This document shows positions 1 through 10,465 of a stretch of DNA of 64,000 nucleotides, in pieces (the stretch's first letter is position 1; each line of letters begins with the position of its first letter). Source of the stretch: Halomonas sp. NO4 (lineage in GTDB: Bacteria > Pseudomonadota > Gammaproteobacteria > Pseudomonadales > Halomonadaceae). The DNA lies in the NCBI RefSeq assembly GCF_010994375.1, contig NZ_WHMA01000014.1, forward strand, positions 27,300 to 91,299, in the 5' to 3' direction. Under the pieces are notes generated by a model, which worked only from the letters and a program-made list of their open reading frames with translations, ran no database searches and was not told the origin of the DNA. The translations under genes and the position numbers were made by a program.

Positions 1-783
1 CGCGCGGCGCTCAACGTCCCGGTGGCGCGGCGCATCGACCAGATCCGCCTCAACCTGGAGCGCGCCCGCTGGCTGTTGCACGACCTGCCGGAGGCCTTCG
101 TGCTGGTGGACATCGCCGGCTACCGGGTGAGCTATTTCCGCCCCAACGGCGAGATCTGGCGCTCGCGCATCGTGGTAGGGCGCCCCTACCGGCGCACGCC
201 CTCGTTGCGTTCCGAGATCACCCACATGACGGTGAACCCCAGCTGGACGATTCCGCCCACCATCCTGCGCGAAGATGTGTTGCCCCAGGTACGCCGAAAC
301 CTGGGCTACCTGTGGCGCGAGCGGATCCAGGTGTTGAGCCCTTCGGGACAACCCCTCGATCCCTGGCAGGTCGACTGGGAGAACCCCGGCAATATCGTGT
401 TGCGCCAGGCGCCGGGGCCGCACAACGCTCTGGGGCGTCTGGCCATCCGCTTTCCCAACGATCACCTGGTCTACCTGCACGACACCCCGGCCCAGGGCCT
501 CTTCGCTCGCGAGCAGCGCGCCTTCAGTTCCGGCTGCATTCGGGTCCAGGGCATTTTGGAACTGGCCCAGCTGCTCTATGACGATACCGGCAGCGATCGC
601 GATGTCCGCGCCCTCATTGCGAGTGGGGAGACCCGCAACGTGCCCCTGGCCCGGCACATGCCGGTGATCCTGCACTACTGGACGGTGCATCCGGGCGAGG
701 ACGGGATGCTCGCCTTCCGGCCGGACATCTATGACCGCGACGATGCGTTGCTCAGGGCGCTGGATCGGCCGCTGGCGCTGTAG
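1..783 (+). CDS. L,D-transpeptidase (YcbB/LdtD family), 5' end missing
   Basis: This is the C-terminal 260 residues of a periplasmic L,D-transpeptidase that makes 3-3 crosslinks in peptidoglycan. The frame is open from base 1, so the gene starts outside the window. Reading from base 1 gives LNVPVARRIDQIRLNLER, the helix that precedes the YkuD catalytic domain in YcbB-type enzymes. The catalytic signature is visible: HDTP near visible residue 164, then SSGCIRV about 15 residues on, carrying the nucleophile cysteine. The stop codon lies inside a 16-base tandem repeat shared with the convergent ABC transporter gene. Family assignment is firm; full length and N-terminal domains cannot be seen. 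Confidence 0.88.
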   Translation, partial: RAALNVPVARRIDQIRLNLERARWLLHDLPEAFVLVDIAGYRVSYFRPNGEIWRSRIVVGRPYRRTPSLRSEITHMTVNPSWTIPPTILREDVLPQVRRNLGYLWRERIQVLSPSGQPLDPWQVDWENPGNIVLRQAPGPHNALGRLAIRFPNDHLVYLHDTPAQGLFAREQRAFSSGCIRVQGILELAQLLYDDTGSDRDVRALIASGETRNVPLARHMPVILHYWTVHPGEDGMLAFRPDIYDRDDALLRALDRPLAL

Positions 784-835
784 TTGGGTAGCGCTGTAGT
801 CGGTCAGCGCTGTAGTCGGTCAGCGCTGTAGTTGG

Positions 836-840
<5 letters not shown>
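777..840. repeat. Four 16-base tandem repeats across two convergent gene ends
   Basis: Four consecutive 16-base units occupy 777-792, 793-808, 809-824 and 825-840. The consensus is GCTGTAGTCGGTCAGC, with units 1 and 4 differing at a few positions (GTTGGGTAGC, GTTGGCTAGC). Unit 1 supplies the last Leu codon and the TAG stop of the transpeptidase. Unit 4 supplies, on the other strand, the stop of the ABC transporter. Confidence 0.9.
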
Positions 841-2692
<1,852 letters not shown>

Positions 2693-2732
2693 GCAAGGCT
2701 CCGGTCAGTCGGCGGTCGCGGGAGCGACGCTC

Positions 2733-2760
2733 CGAGGCCCCGCTGGTCGGCGGGGCCTCG
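2733..2760 (-). terminator. GC-rich hairpin downstream of the M23 peptidase
   Basis: A perfect 11-base inverted repeat, CGAGGCCCCGC and GCGGGGCCTCG, with a 6-base loop sits 20 bases past the M23 peptidase stop and before the ABC transporter start. No T-tract follows, so it may attenuate or protect rather than fully terminate. Confidence 0.5.
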
Positions 2761-2780
2761 GCAGGACGCTCTCGGGGCGA

Positions 2781-4508
2781 TTAGCTGTCGTCGTCGACCG
2801 CTTCGCGCTCGCCGGCGGTGCTGGCCACCACCGGGCCGGTCTCGCCGCGCTCGAGTGCCGCGAGCAGCGGCTCGGCCTCGCGCTGGAAGGCGAGCAGCGC
2901 CTCGCCGGAGAGGCTGGTGTTCTCGGGCAGTGACACCTTCATGGCGTCGACCGCCGAGTTGTTGACGTGGACTTCGTAGTGCAGGTGCGGGCCGGTGCTG
3001 CGGCCGGTGTTGCCGGAGAGCGCGATGCGCTCGCCCATGGCCACCCGATCGCCGCGGCTGACCAGCTGCCGCGACAGGTGCAGATAGCGGGTGCGGTAGC
3101 CGTTGTCGTGACGGATCACCAGGTAGCGGCCGGCCAGAGGATGGTTGCCGACCTTCTCGACGCGGCCGTTGGCCGGGGTGACGATCGGCGTGCCGATGGG
3201 CATGGCGAAATCGGTACCGCGGTGGGGGCTGACGCGCCCGGTCACGGGGTGCTTGCGGTTCGGGTTGAACGACGAACTCAGGCGGTAGCTGCCGTCGAAA
3301 GGGTGGCGGCGGAAGGCCGGGTCGAGGCTCGCGCCATCCGGAGTGTAGAAGTTGTTGTCGACGCTGTTGCGCACCACCGTGAGGTTCATGCGCTCGCCCT
3401 GGTATTGGATGGCCAGCACACGGGAGTCGAAGCTTTCGCCGTCGATGACGTCGGATTCCACCAGCACCTGAAACGCATCGCCGCGACGGGTGTCGCGGCG
3501 GAAGTCGAGCTTCTTCTCAAGGAGGCGCGAAACCTGCGCGACCTCGGTGCTGGAGAGGCCGGTGGCCTGGGCCGAGCGGGCGAAGCTGCCGCTCACCGTG
3601 CCGGCAAACAGCCGCTGGGCGGCATCGCCGGCGCGCTCGATCTTGGCCACGTCGAAGGCGGTGTCGCTGCGCTCGACGATCACCCCCTCGCGGGCGTTCT
3701 TCATCACGCGCAGCAGGGCCAGCTCGCCCTGCTCGTCCAACTGGTACTCGAACTGGTTGCCGACCCGCCAGTGGGTCAGCAGGCGTGGCTCGGGCAGGGC
3801 CTCGAGCAGGCGCATCACCTCGCTGTAGCCCAGGCCGAGGCGGTTCTGGGCCAGCACGGCGAAGGTGTCGCCGGGCTCGACGGTGTAGCTTTCCCACTCC
3901 GGCACGAAGGGCTCGCTGGCGGCGATTTCCTCCTCGAGGACGATGGGGCCCTCGTCGAAGAGCGCCAGCTCCTCGTCGGAGACGTCATCGTAGGAGGTGG
4001 CGGGAGCGCTGTCGCCCGCCGCCAGGGCCGGGGCGTCGAGCATGCCGCTGGTCAGGGTGCCGAGCACCAGGGCGATGTGCAGGGCGCTGTCGTCGATCGC
4101 CGGGCTGGGTTCGGTGCCCTTCTGCGGAGTCGCGGCCAGTCCGGCGGTGAGCGGCTCGCGGGTGGTCTCGAGGCCCGGTTCGGAAGGCTCGGCATTCGCG
4201 GCGATGACGTTGAGGTCGACGACTTCGCTGGGAACGAGCTGCGAAAGGGGAATCGTCTCGCGGGTGGCATCGAGGGCCTGGCTGGCCACGGCGATGGCAT
4301 CGGCGACGGGCAGACGGTCGGCGTTCAGCGAGGGGAGGCCGGGACGGCTCTCGGGCGACAGGGGCAGGAAGACGGTGTCCGCCACCTGCTCCCGGGTGTC
4401 TTCGACGAGGGTGACGATCTTTTGTGTGCCCAACACCGTAACCATGGTGGCGACGGGTAACAACAGCAACTTATGGGTGCGGGGCAGCGAATGGAGGATT
4501 CGCAACAT
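2781..4508 (-). CDS. M23-family peptidoglycan DD-endopeptidase with OapA/LysM-like region
   Basis: This is a 575-residue envelope protein of the MepM type, which cleaves peptidoglycan crosslinks. A hydrophobic N-terminal segment (LLLLPVATMVTVL, about residues 14-26) anchors or exports it. A low-complexity acidic linker follows, then an OapA/LysM-like region starting at YTVEPGDTFAVLAQ (about 210). The C-terminal M23 domain (about 410-520) shows both zinc motifs: HRGTDF and HLHYE. A C-terminal acidic tail extends past the usual end. The Shine-Dalgarno before the chosen ATG is weak. A LexA-like palindrome lies about 80 bases upstream. Confidence 0.88.
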   Translation of the reverse strand: MLRILHSLPRTHKLLLLPVATMVTVLGTQKIVTLVEDTREQVADTVFLPLSPESRPGLPSLNADRLPVADAIAVASQALDATRETIPLSQLVPSEVVDLNVIAANAEPSEPGLETTREPLTAGLAATPQKGTEPSPAIDDSALHIALVLGTLTSGMLDAPALAAGDSAPATSYDDVSDEELALFDEGPIVLEEEIAASEPFVPEWESYTVEPGDTFAVLAQNRLGLGYSEVMRLLEALPEPRLLTHWRVGNQFEYQLDEQGELALLRVMKNAREGVIVERSDTAFDVAKIERAGDAAQRLFAGTVSGSFARSAQATGLSSTEVAQVSRLLEKKLDFRRDTRRGDAFQVLVESDVIDGESFDSRVLAIQYQGERMNLTVVRNSVDNNFYTPDGASLDPAFRRHPFDGSYRLSSSFNPNRKHPVTGRVSPHRGTDFAMPIGTPIVTPANGRVEKVGNHPLAGRYLVIRHDNGYRTRYLHLSRQLVSRGDRVAMGERIALSGNTGRSTGPHLHYEVHVNNSAVDAMKVSLPENTSLSGEALLAFQREAEPLLAALERGETGPVVASTAGEREAVDDDS

Positions 4509-4588
4509 GAATATCGGCCATGACTAATAAATGGAAAAAGCGAAAAAAGCCTCTGGAACCTTACCCCATGACCCTTGATATGCCTAGA

Positions 4589-4604
4589 CTGTACGCCCAT
4601 ACAG
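4589..4604. promoter_or_regulatory. Candidate LexA (SOS) box
   Basis: CTGTACGCCCATACAG fits CTGT-N8-ACAG, the gammaproteobacterial LexA consensus, with flanking A and TA also matching the extended form. The core eight bases are GC-richer than the usual AT alternation. It lies 81 bases upstream of the M23 peptidase start and 125 bases beyond the end of the pirin gene. The peptidase is the only well-supported gene that reads away from it. Confidence 0.45.
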
Positions 4605-4729
4605 TATCGCCCCGCCTGCATCGGCGGGGGAAGCCATGCAGCGAGGCGGAGCAGCGAACGCTGTTCTTCAATCTTCCCCCATTGAAGCCGAACGGTGTTT
4701 GAAAAACAACCCTGTCTTGGGTGACGCCG

Positions 4730-5593
4730 TCAGCCGGTGGTGAAGGTGCCGTCGCGATACTCGGCCAGGGCCTGCTCGATCTCGTGCATGTCGTTCATCA
4801 CGAAGGGGCCGTAGTGGGCGATGGGTTCGCGGTGCGGGGTGCCGGCAAGCAGCAGGGCCTCGGCGCCGCTGTCGCTGGCCAGGGCCAGGGTGTCACCGGC
4901 ACCGAGTCGCGCCAGTTCGCCGGCGCCGATCGTCTCCTCGCCCACCGCGAGTTCGCCGTGGAAGACGTAGACCGCCAGGGTCTCGGCGCTCGCCTCGAGG
5001 GTCAGGCTTTCGCCGGGAGCGAGGCGGACGTGGGCCACGCCGCCATTCCCGGCCAGGGCGTCCAGCGGGCCCGTGACGCTGTCGCCCTCGGCCGTTTGCC
5101 AGTGGCCGCCCAGGGCGATCAGTTCGGCACCGCGGGTGCTGAGGTGGGGCATCTCGCTGGCGCGCACGTCGCGATAGGTCGCCGGGCTGAGCTTGTCCCG
5201 GGCAGCCAGATTGAGCCACAGCTGGAAGCCGTGCAGGCCGTGGCTGTCGGTCAGCGGCATCTCGGAGTGGACGATGCCGCGCCCGGTATGCATCCACTGG
5301 GCGTCGCCAGCGCGGATGGTACTCGAATGACCCAGGTGATCCTCGTGGGTCAGCCCGCCGTGGAGCACGTAGGTCAGGGTCTGGATGCCGCGATGGGGGT
5401 GTGGCGGGAAGCCGCCCAGGTAGTCGTCCGCTCGGTCGGAGCCCAGTTCGTCGAGCATCAGGAAGGGATCCAGCCCGCCGCCGAAATCGTGGATGCGTTG
5501 AATCTTCACGCCGTCGCCGTCCTGGCTGGGGTGGCTGGGAATGCGTCGATCGATCCGCCGAGGCTGCCCGTGGGTCAGGGTGTCACTCATCAT
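4730..5593 (-). CDS. Pirin family protein
   Basis: This is a 287-residue bicupin of the pirin family. The N-terminal cupin carries the metal-binding set FPPHPHRGIQT, THEDHLGH and the following acidic positions, as in YhhW-type pirins with quercetinase-like activity. A start at 5593 is preferred because GGGGAGAAAG precedes ATGATG; the second ATG (5590) has better spacing and is equally possible. An upstream extension to 5656 has no ribosome binding site and would run through the operator. It is divergent from the LysR gene with 95 bases between, the usual layout for a regulator and its target. The cytoplasmic substrate is unknown. Confidence 0.88.
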   Translation of the reverse strand: MMSDTLTHGQPRRIDRRIPSHPSQDGDGVKIQRIHDFGGGLDPFLMLDELGSDRADDYLGGFPPHPHRGIQTLTYVLHGGLTHEDHLGHSSTIRAGDAQWMHTGRGIVHSEMPLTDSHGLHGFQLWLNLAARDKLSPATYRDVRASEMPHLSTRGAELIALGGHWQTAEGDSVTGPLDALAGNGGVAHVRLAPGESLTLEASAETLAVYVFHGELAVGEETIGAGELARLGAGDTLALASDSGAEALLLAGTPHREPIAHYGPFVMNDMHEIEQALAEYRDGTFTTG

Positions 5594-5640
5594 CTTTCTC
5601 CCCGTTGCTGGGTTTACCTGGCATTCTAGGCCGGAATTTT

Positions 5641-5663
5641 CGAAACTTAAGCGCATAGTTTCG
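5641..5663. promoter_or_regulatory. Candidate LysR-type operator between pirin and lysR genes
   Basis: CGAAAC at 5641-5646 and GTTTCG at 5658-5663 form an inverted repeat separated by exactly 11 bases, the spacing typical of LysR-family sites. A second overlapping repeat, AAGCG and CGCTT, spans 5649-5666. The site sits 26 bases before the LysR start codon and about 48 before the pirin start, so it could control both. Confidence 0.55.
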
Positions 5664-5688
5664 CTTACACGATTCGAGGAAATCGAAT

Positions 5689-6606
5689 ATGTCGCGAGTC
5701 ACCCTGGCACAGTGGCAGATGCTGGCGGCGGTGGTGGAGTACGGCGGCTTTGCTCGCGCCGCCGAGGCGATCCACAAGAGTCCGTCGACGCTCAACCATG
5801 CGGTGCACAAGCTCGAGGAGCAGCTCGGCGTCCAGGTGTTGGAGCCGGTGGGGCGCCAGGTGCGCCTGACCGAGGCGGGCGAGATGCTGCTGCGCCGCGC
5901 CCGCCAACTCATCGAGAGCGCCGAGGCGCTGGAGGACGTGGCCGGCCGGCTGGCCGAGGGCCTGGAGGCCGAGGTGGTGCTGGCCGTGGATCAGATATTC
6001 CCGTCCGACGCTCTGGCCCAGGCGCTTAGCCAGTTTTCCGCCGACCATCCCTATGTGCGCGTGCAGCTGCACGAGACGGTGCTCAACGGCGGGGTGGAGA
6101 TGCTCTACGACGGACGCGCCGACCTGGTGGTGTCGGGCATCGCCGCCCAGGGGTTTCTCGGCGAGCCGCTGGTCACGGTGCGCTTTCGTGCCGTGGCGCA
6201 TCCCGAGCATCCGCTGCACGCACTCGACCGCCCGCTCGACCTGCGCGATCTCGCCCGGCACCGCCAACTGGTGGTGCGCGATTCGGCGCTGCGCCACTCC
6301 ATGGATGCCGGCTGGCTCAAGGCCGAGCAGCGCTGGACGGTCAGCCACCTGGAGACCTCCATCGACATGCTTGAGCGGGGCCTGGGCTTTGCCTGGATTC
6401 CCGAGACTCGCCTGCGCGATCCCCTGGCCGCGCGGCGGCTGGCGCCGCTGCCGTTGATGGCGGGCGGGGTACGCGAGTACCCCGTGCAGCTGATCTACCG
6501 TGACCGCGATCGCGCGGGCCCGGCGACACATGCCATGGCGGCGGCACTAACGGAGGCGGTGCGGGAGCGCTGCGAGACGGCGTCACCGTTCGAGACCGTC
6601 GAATGA
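5689..6606 (+). CDS. LysR-family transcriptional regulator
   Basis: This is a 305-residue LysR regulator. The N-terminal winged helix-turn-helix covers about residues 1-60 (AQWQMLAAVVEYGGFARAAE, then STLNHAVHKLEEQLGVQV). The substrate-binding domain follows from about 90 to 290. It is transcribed away from the pirin gene, with a LysR-type palindrome between them, so it most likely regulates pirin and itself. The coinducer cannot be inferred. The start is the first ATG in the frame after the palindrome; no clear Shine-Dalgarno is visible beyond CGAGGAAAT. Confidence 0.92.
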   Translation: MSRVTLAQWQMLAAVVEYGGFARAAEAIHKSPSTLNHAVHKLEEQLGVQVLEPVGRQVRLTEAGEMLLRRARQLIESAEALEDVAGRLAEGLEAEVVLAVDQIFPSDALAQALSQFSADHPYVRVQLHETVLNGGVEMLYDGRADLVVSGIAAQGFLGEPLVTVRFRAVAHPEHPLHALDRPLDLRDLARHRQLVVRDSALRHSMDAGWLKAEQRWTVSHLETSIDMLERGLGFAWIPETRLRDPLAARRLAPLPLMAGGVREYPVQLIYRDRDRAGPATHAMAAALTEAVRERCETASPFETVE

Positions 6607-6689
6607 TCGCGCGCAAAACTCCCGCTTGAGCGCTGGCGCGATCGGCATACCCTGAAGCCATACTTTGCCACCAGCGATTGAGGTATTCC

Positions 6690-7694
6690 ATGGGCCTGCT
6701 GATCGACGGCGTCTGGCACGACCAGTGGTACGACACCAACAAGCACGGCGGCGAGTTCGTGCGCGAATCCGCCCAGCTGCGTGACTGGATCACGCCCGAC
6801 GGCAGTGCCGGACCCGACGGCCAGCCCGGCCTGCCCGCCGAGGCGGGACGCTACCACCTCTATGTCTCCCTGGCCTGCCCCTGGGCGCACCGCACCCTGA
6901 TCCTGCGCCGGCTCAAGGGGCTTGACGGCCTGGTTGGCGTCTCCCACGTGAGCCCGCTGATGCTCGATCAGGGCTGGACCTACGACGAGGCGGAGGGCTC
7001 GAGCGGCGATCCGCTCAACGGCGTGGCCTATCACCGCGAGCTCTACACCATGACCGACCCGCATTACACCGGGCGCGTCACCGTGCCGGTGCTGTGGGAC
7101 AAGCGCGAAGGGCGCATCGTCAACAACGAGTCGGCGGATATCGTGCGCATCCTCAACGGTGCCTTCGATGATCTGACCGGCAACCGTCACGATTTCTACC
7201 CGGCGGCGCTGCGCGAGACCATCGATGCCGTCAATGCCGATGTCTATGACCACATCAACAACGGCGTCTACAAGGCGGGCTTCGCTACCCGGCAGGCGGT
7301 CTACGAGAAGCACGTGACGGCGCTCTTCGAAGCGCTCGATCGAATGGAGGCGAGGTTGGCGGAGAGTCGCTACCTGGCCGGCGAGTGGCTCACCGAGGCG
7401 GATATCCGTCTGTTCACGACGCTGGTGCGCTTCGACGCCGTCTACCACGGCCACTTCAAGTGCAATATCCGGCGCATCGAAGACTACCCCAACCTCGCCC
7501 ACTACCTGCGCGAGCTCTACCAGTGGCCAGGCATCGGCGATACGGTGAACTTCGAGCACATCAAGCGCCACTACTACTACAGCCACGACACCATCAACCC
7601 CACGCGCATCGTGCCCGTGGGCCCGCAGCTCGATCTCGACCGGCCCCACGACCGGGAGCGGCTCCCGGGGCGGGGGATTCGCGAGAAGGCATAA
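6690..7694 (+). CDS. Glutathionyl-hydroquinone reductase / omega-class glutathione S-transferase (YqjG/ECM4 family)
   Basis: This 334-residue protein reduces glutathionyl-hydroquinones or other S-glutathionyl conjugates in the cytoplasm. The diagnostic motif SLACPWAHRTLILRRLKGL (about residues 64-82) holds the catalytic cysteine in CPWA. The C-terminal helical domain contains the family motif YLAGEWLTEADIRLFTTLVRFD. ATG at 6690 is chosen over an upstream TTG at 6678 because GAGG lies seven bases before it and the protein then begins MGLLIDG as in relatives. It is monocistronic by spacing, and convergent with yaiI. Confidence 0.92.
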   Translation: MGLLIDGVWHDQWYDTNKHGGEFVRESAQLRDWITPDGSAGPDGQPGLPAEAGRYHLYVSLACPWAHRTLILRRLKGLDGLVGVSHVSPLMLDQGWTYDEAEGSSGDPLNGVAYHRELYTMTDPHYTGRVTVPVLWDKREGRIVNNESADIVRILNGAFDDLTGNRHDFYPAALRETIDAVNADVYDHINNGVYKAGFATRQAVYEKHVTALFEALDRMEARLAESRYLAGEWLTEADIRLFTTLVRFDAVYHGHFKCNIRRIEDYPNLAHYLRELYQWPGIGDTVNFEHIKRHYYYSHDTINPTRIVPVGPQLDLDRPHDRERLPGRGIREKA

Positions 7695-7767
7695 ATCTGG
7701 AGCAGTGGGAGGTCGGCTTTGCCGGCGGTTCGACGCTTCGACGAAGGCGCCGGCCGGCGCCCAGAAG

Positions 7768-8220
7768 TCATTGCCGATGCTTTGCCAGCCAGCGATCCAG
7801 CGCATTGGCAAACTCGCGCCGATCGCCATCCGAGTAGCCCTTGGGCCCGCCGGTATGCTCGCCGCTGGCTCTCAATGTCTCCATGAAGTCCCGCATCTGC
7901 ACCCGGGCGCGAATGTTGTTCTCGTCCAGCGCCTCGCCGCGAGTGGTCATCACCTGCGCACCGCGCTCGATGGCCGCGAGTGCCAGCGGCAGGTCGGAGG
8001 TGACCAGCAGGTCGCCGGCCTGGATGCGTTCGACGATTTCGTCGTCGGCTGCATCGAAGCCGTGGCTCACCGCCAGCGCCTTCACCCACTTCGAGCGCGG
8101 CAGCGGCACGCTGTGATTGGCCACGAACCAGGTCGGGGTAGCGGTGCGCTCGGCGGCACGCACGATGATCTCGCGGGCCGCCTTGGGACAGGCGTCGGCG
8201 TCGACCCAGAGGCTGGGCAT
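7768..8220 (-). CDS. YaiI/YqxD family protein (DUF188)
   Basis: This is a 150-residue member of the DUF188 family, a PIN-like nuclease fold of unknown function. The family hallmark WVDADACPKAAREII starts at residue 5, followed by FVANHS and the conserved VTSDLPLA. Length matches relatives. GGGAG precedes the ATG by seven bases. It is convergent with the glutathionyl-hydroquinone reductase; a 16-base GC palindrome at 7746-7761 between the two gene ends may act as a bidirectional stop signal. Confidence 0.92.
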   Translation of the reverse strand: MPSLWVDADACPKAAREIIVRAAERTATPTWFVANHSVPLPRSKWVKALAVSHGFDAADDEIVERIQAGDLLVTSDLPLALAAIERGAQVMTTRGEALDENNIRARVQMRDFMETLRASGEHTGGPKGYSDGDRREFANALDRWLAKHRQ

Positions 8221-8644
8221 GTCAGGTCTCCCGGAACGAAAAAACGGCAGTTAGCTGGCGAAAGGACTGGCCAGGGGCATTCGCCGATGGTAGCATGCGC
8301 CCTCCTCGCATGTGCTGACCCCACCATCATGACGACGCCACCGCTGCCAGCCAGCAGGATCGGCGCCGAAACGCCAGGCACCAGTTGAGCCAAGGGCGTT
8401 CGAATTGTGTAGATGGCGCGCCACCGAGATCCCGCCACCCGGGCGAGATCGGCGCAGACGGTCGCCACAGAGGTTCCTCGGGCAACAAGCCCGACCCATG
8501 GAGCCCATGCCAGGTGCGACCGGCGTCCCCGACTCCGATGTCCCGCGCAGCCCTTGATCGGGCCCCGCGCGCCTGACTGTGTTGCACGCGTCAGGGACGC
8601 CACTGAAATTCTGCCGGCACTGCCGGCCTACCAAGGTGTGATTG
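8221..8644. other. 424-base gene-free leader between yaiI and the DEAD-box helicase
   Basis: No coding region with family resemblance or a sound ribosome binding site is seen on either strand. The stretch probably carries the divergent promoters and a long untranslated leader for the helicase gene. A small hairpin, GCCGGCA-CT-GCCGGC-like, lies just before the helicase Shine-Dalgarno. DEAD-box helicase genes of the DeaD/CsdA type often have long structured cold-responsive leaders; that role here is inference. Confidence 0.4.
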
Positions 8645-10360
8645 ATGACCTCGACTTCTGTCGCCTCGCCGAGCTTCGGCGACCTCGCTCTGCTGCCCGC
8701 CGTTCTCTCTGCCGTGGAGACCCTGGGCTACCAGACCCCGTCGCCGATCCAGGCGCAGACCATTCCGGCGCTGCTGGAAGGCCGCGACATGCTGGGCCAG
8801 GCCCAGACCGGCACCGGCAAGACCGCCGCCTTCGCCCTGCCGCTGCTCTCGCGCCTCGAGATGACGCGCCGCGAGCCCCAAGTGCTGGTGCTGGCGCCGA
8901 CCCGCGAACTGGCCCAGCAGGTGGCCGTCTCTTTCAGCAAGTACGGCCAGAACCTTCAGGGTCTGGAAGTGGCCACCCTGTGCGGCGGCATGGAATACCG
9001 CGACCAGCTTTCCGCCCTCAAGCGCGGCGCCCAGGTGGTGGTGGGTACGCCTGGTCGGGTGATCGACCACCTGGACCGCGGCAGTCTCAAGCTCGAGGGC
9101 CTTTCCGCCCTGGTGCTGGACGAGGCCGACGAGATGCTGCGCATGGGCTTCATCGACGACGTCAAGCGCGTGGTGGCTGACACCCCGCGGGACGCCCAGC
9201 GCGTGTTCTTCTCCGCGACCCTGCCCACCGAGATCGAGCGTATCGTCAATCGCTACCTGGTCGACCCGGTGAAGGTGGCCATCGAGTCGCGCACCACCAC
9301 CGCCGAGTGCATCGAGCAGCGCCTGGTGCGCGTCGACGGCGGCGCCAAGCTGGAAGCCCTGGCGCGTATCCTCGAAGTCGAGCCGGTGGACGCCGCCATC
9401 GTCTTCGTGCGCACCCGCGCCGCTTGCACCACCCTGATGGAGCAGCTCGCCGCGCGCGGCGTCAACGTGGCGAGTCTCTCCGGCGACCTCGACCAGAGCC
9501 TGCGCGAGCGCACCATCCAGCGCCTCAAGCGCGGCAAGGTCGACGTGCTGATCGCCACCGACGTGGCCGCCCGCGGCCTCGACGTACCGCGCATCACCCA
9601 CGTCATCAACTACGACCTGCCCCAGGACAGCGAAGCCTACACCCACCGTATCGGGCGTACCGGCCGTGCCGGTCGCGACGGTGTGGCGATCACCTTCGCC
9701 GGCTTCCGCGAAGGCCGCAAGATCGGCTGGCTGGAGCAGGCTACCGGGCAGAAGATGAGCGAGATGGCGCTGCCCGACGAGGCGGCGATCCGCGCCCACC
9801 GCGACGAGGTGTTCCACCACAAGGTGGTGGCCGCCCTGACCGCCGGTGCCGACGAGCAGCGCGCTCTGGTCGAGCGCTTGGTGGCCGAAGGCCACGACCC
9901 GCTCGAGCTGGCCTGCGCCTTCGCTGCCCAGGCGCGTGCCGACGAGGCGCCCATCGGCCGCCTGCAGGCGCCGCGCAAGGAGCGCAGCGAGCGTGCCCCG
10001 CGCGACGGCAAGCCGCCGCGTCGCGAGGGCGGGCCCCGCGACCGCGGCCCCAGCGAGGGCATGATCCGCTACCGCGTGTCGGTGGGCCACCAGGACGGCG
10101 TCAAGCCCGGCCAACTGGTCGGGGCGCTGGCCAACGAGGGCGGTATCGAAGGGGCGCGCATCGGGCGCATCGATATCCGCAACGCCTTCTCGGTGGTCGA
10201 GCTGCCCAGCGGCCTGCCGTCGAGCATTCTGGCCAAGATGGCCCGGGCCCGCGTGGCCGGCCGGCCGCTGGAGATCAGCGAAGACCGCGGCGGCCCCGAG
10301 CGTGCGCCGCGTCGCCGCCAGGATGGTGAGGCGCCGATTCGCCGCCGCGAACGCGCCTGA
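8645..10360 (+). CDS. DEAD-box ATP-dependent RNA helicase, DeaD/CsdA type
   Basis: This 571-residue RNA helicase remodels structured RNA during cold adaptation, ribosome assembly and mRNA decay. Motifs in order: Q motif TPSPIQAQTIP (about 33), motif I AQTGTGKT (about 55), Ia PTREL, GG, TPGR, II DEAD, III SAT, then in the second RecA domain ATDVAARGLD and VI HRIGRTGRAG. A basic, low-complexity stretch (about 440-475) links to a C-terminal DbpA/CsdA RNA-binding domain (MIRYRVSVGHQDG onward). ATG at 8645 follows AAGGTG; a TTG immediately before it is not needed. Transcription ends at a strong hairpin 36 bases past the stop. Confidence 0.95.
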   Translation: MTSTSVASPSFGDLALLPAVLSAVETLGYQTPSPIQAQTIPALLEGRDMLGQAQTGTGKTAAFALPLLSRLEMTRREPQVLVLAPTRELAQQVAVSFSKYGQNLQGLEVATLCGGMEYRDQLSALKRGAQVVVGTPGRVIDHLDRGSLKLEGLSALVLDEADEMLRMGFIDDVKRVVADTPRDAQRVFFSATLPTEIERIVNRYLVDPVKVAIESRTTTAECIEQRLVRVDGGAKLEALARILEVEPVDAAIVFVRTRAACTTLMEQLAARGVNVASLSGDLDQSLRERTIQRLKRGKVDVLIATDVAARGLDVPRITHVINYDLPQDSEAYTHRIGRTGRAGRDGVAITFAGFREGRKIGWLEQATGQKMSEMALPDEAAIRAHRDEVFHHKVVAALTAGADEQRALVERLVAEGHDPLELACAFAAQARADEAPIGRLQAPRKERSERAPRDGKPPRREGGPRDRGPSEGMIRYRVSVGHQDGVKPGQLVGALANEGGIEGARIGRIDIRNAFSVVELPSGLPSSILAKMARARVAGRPLEISEDRGGPERAPRRRQDGEAPIRRRERA

Positions 10361-10396
10361 TCGCTGCCGGGCTCGCCCCGGCAGGCCATGATGGAC

Positions 10397-10430
10397 GAAG
10401 CCCCCGCACCTCCTCAGGTGCGGGGGCTTC
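10397..10430 (+). terminator. Strong hairpin between the helicase gene and argE
   Basis: A perfect 15-base stem, GAAGCCCCCGCACCT pairing with AGGTGCGGGGGCTTC around a four-base loop, sits between the converging helicase and argE genes. A T-rich tail is lacking on the plus strand, so strength is inferred from the stem. It could serve both strands. Confidence 0.7.
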
Positions 10431-10465
10431 GCTGTGTGGGGGCGGCGTGAACGGCGGTCGTGGCG

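Noticed and set aside
4636..4737. A 35-codon frame starting 32 bases after the LexA-like box
   Set aside because: It lacks a ribosome binding site and family resemblance and runs into the end of the pirin gene; too weak to call as an SOS-controlled small protein.
8251..8634. A minus-strand frame in the helicase leader
   Set aside because: No ribosome binding site, no recognisable domain and biased antisense-like composition.
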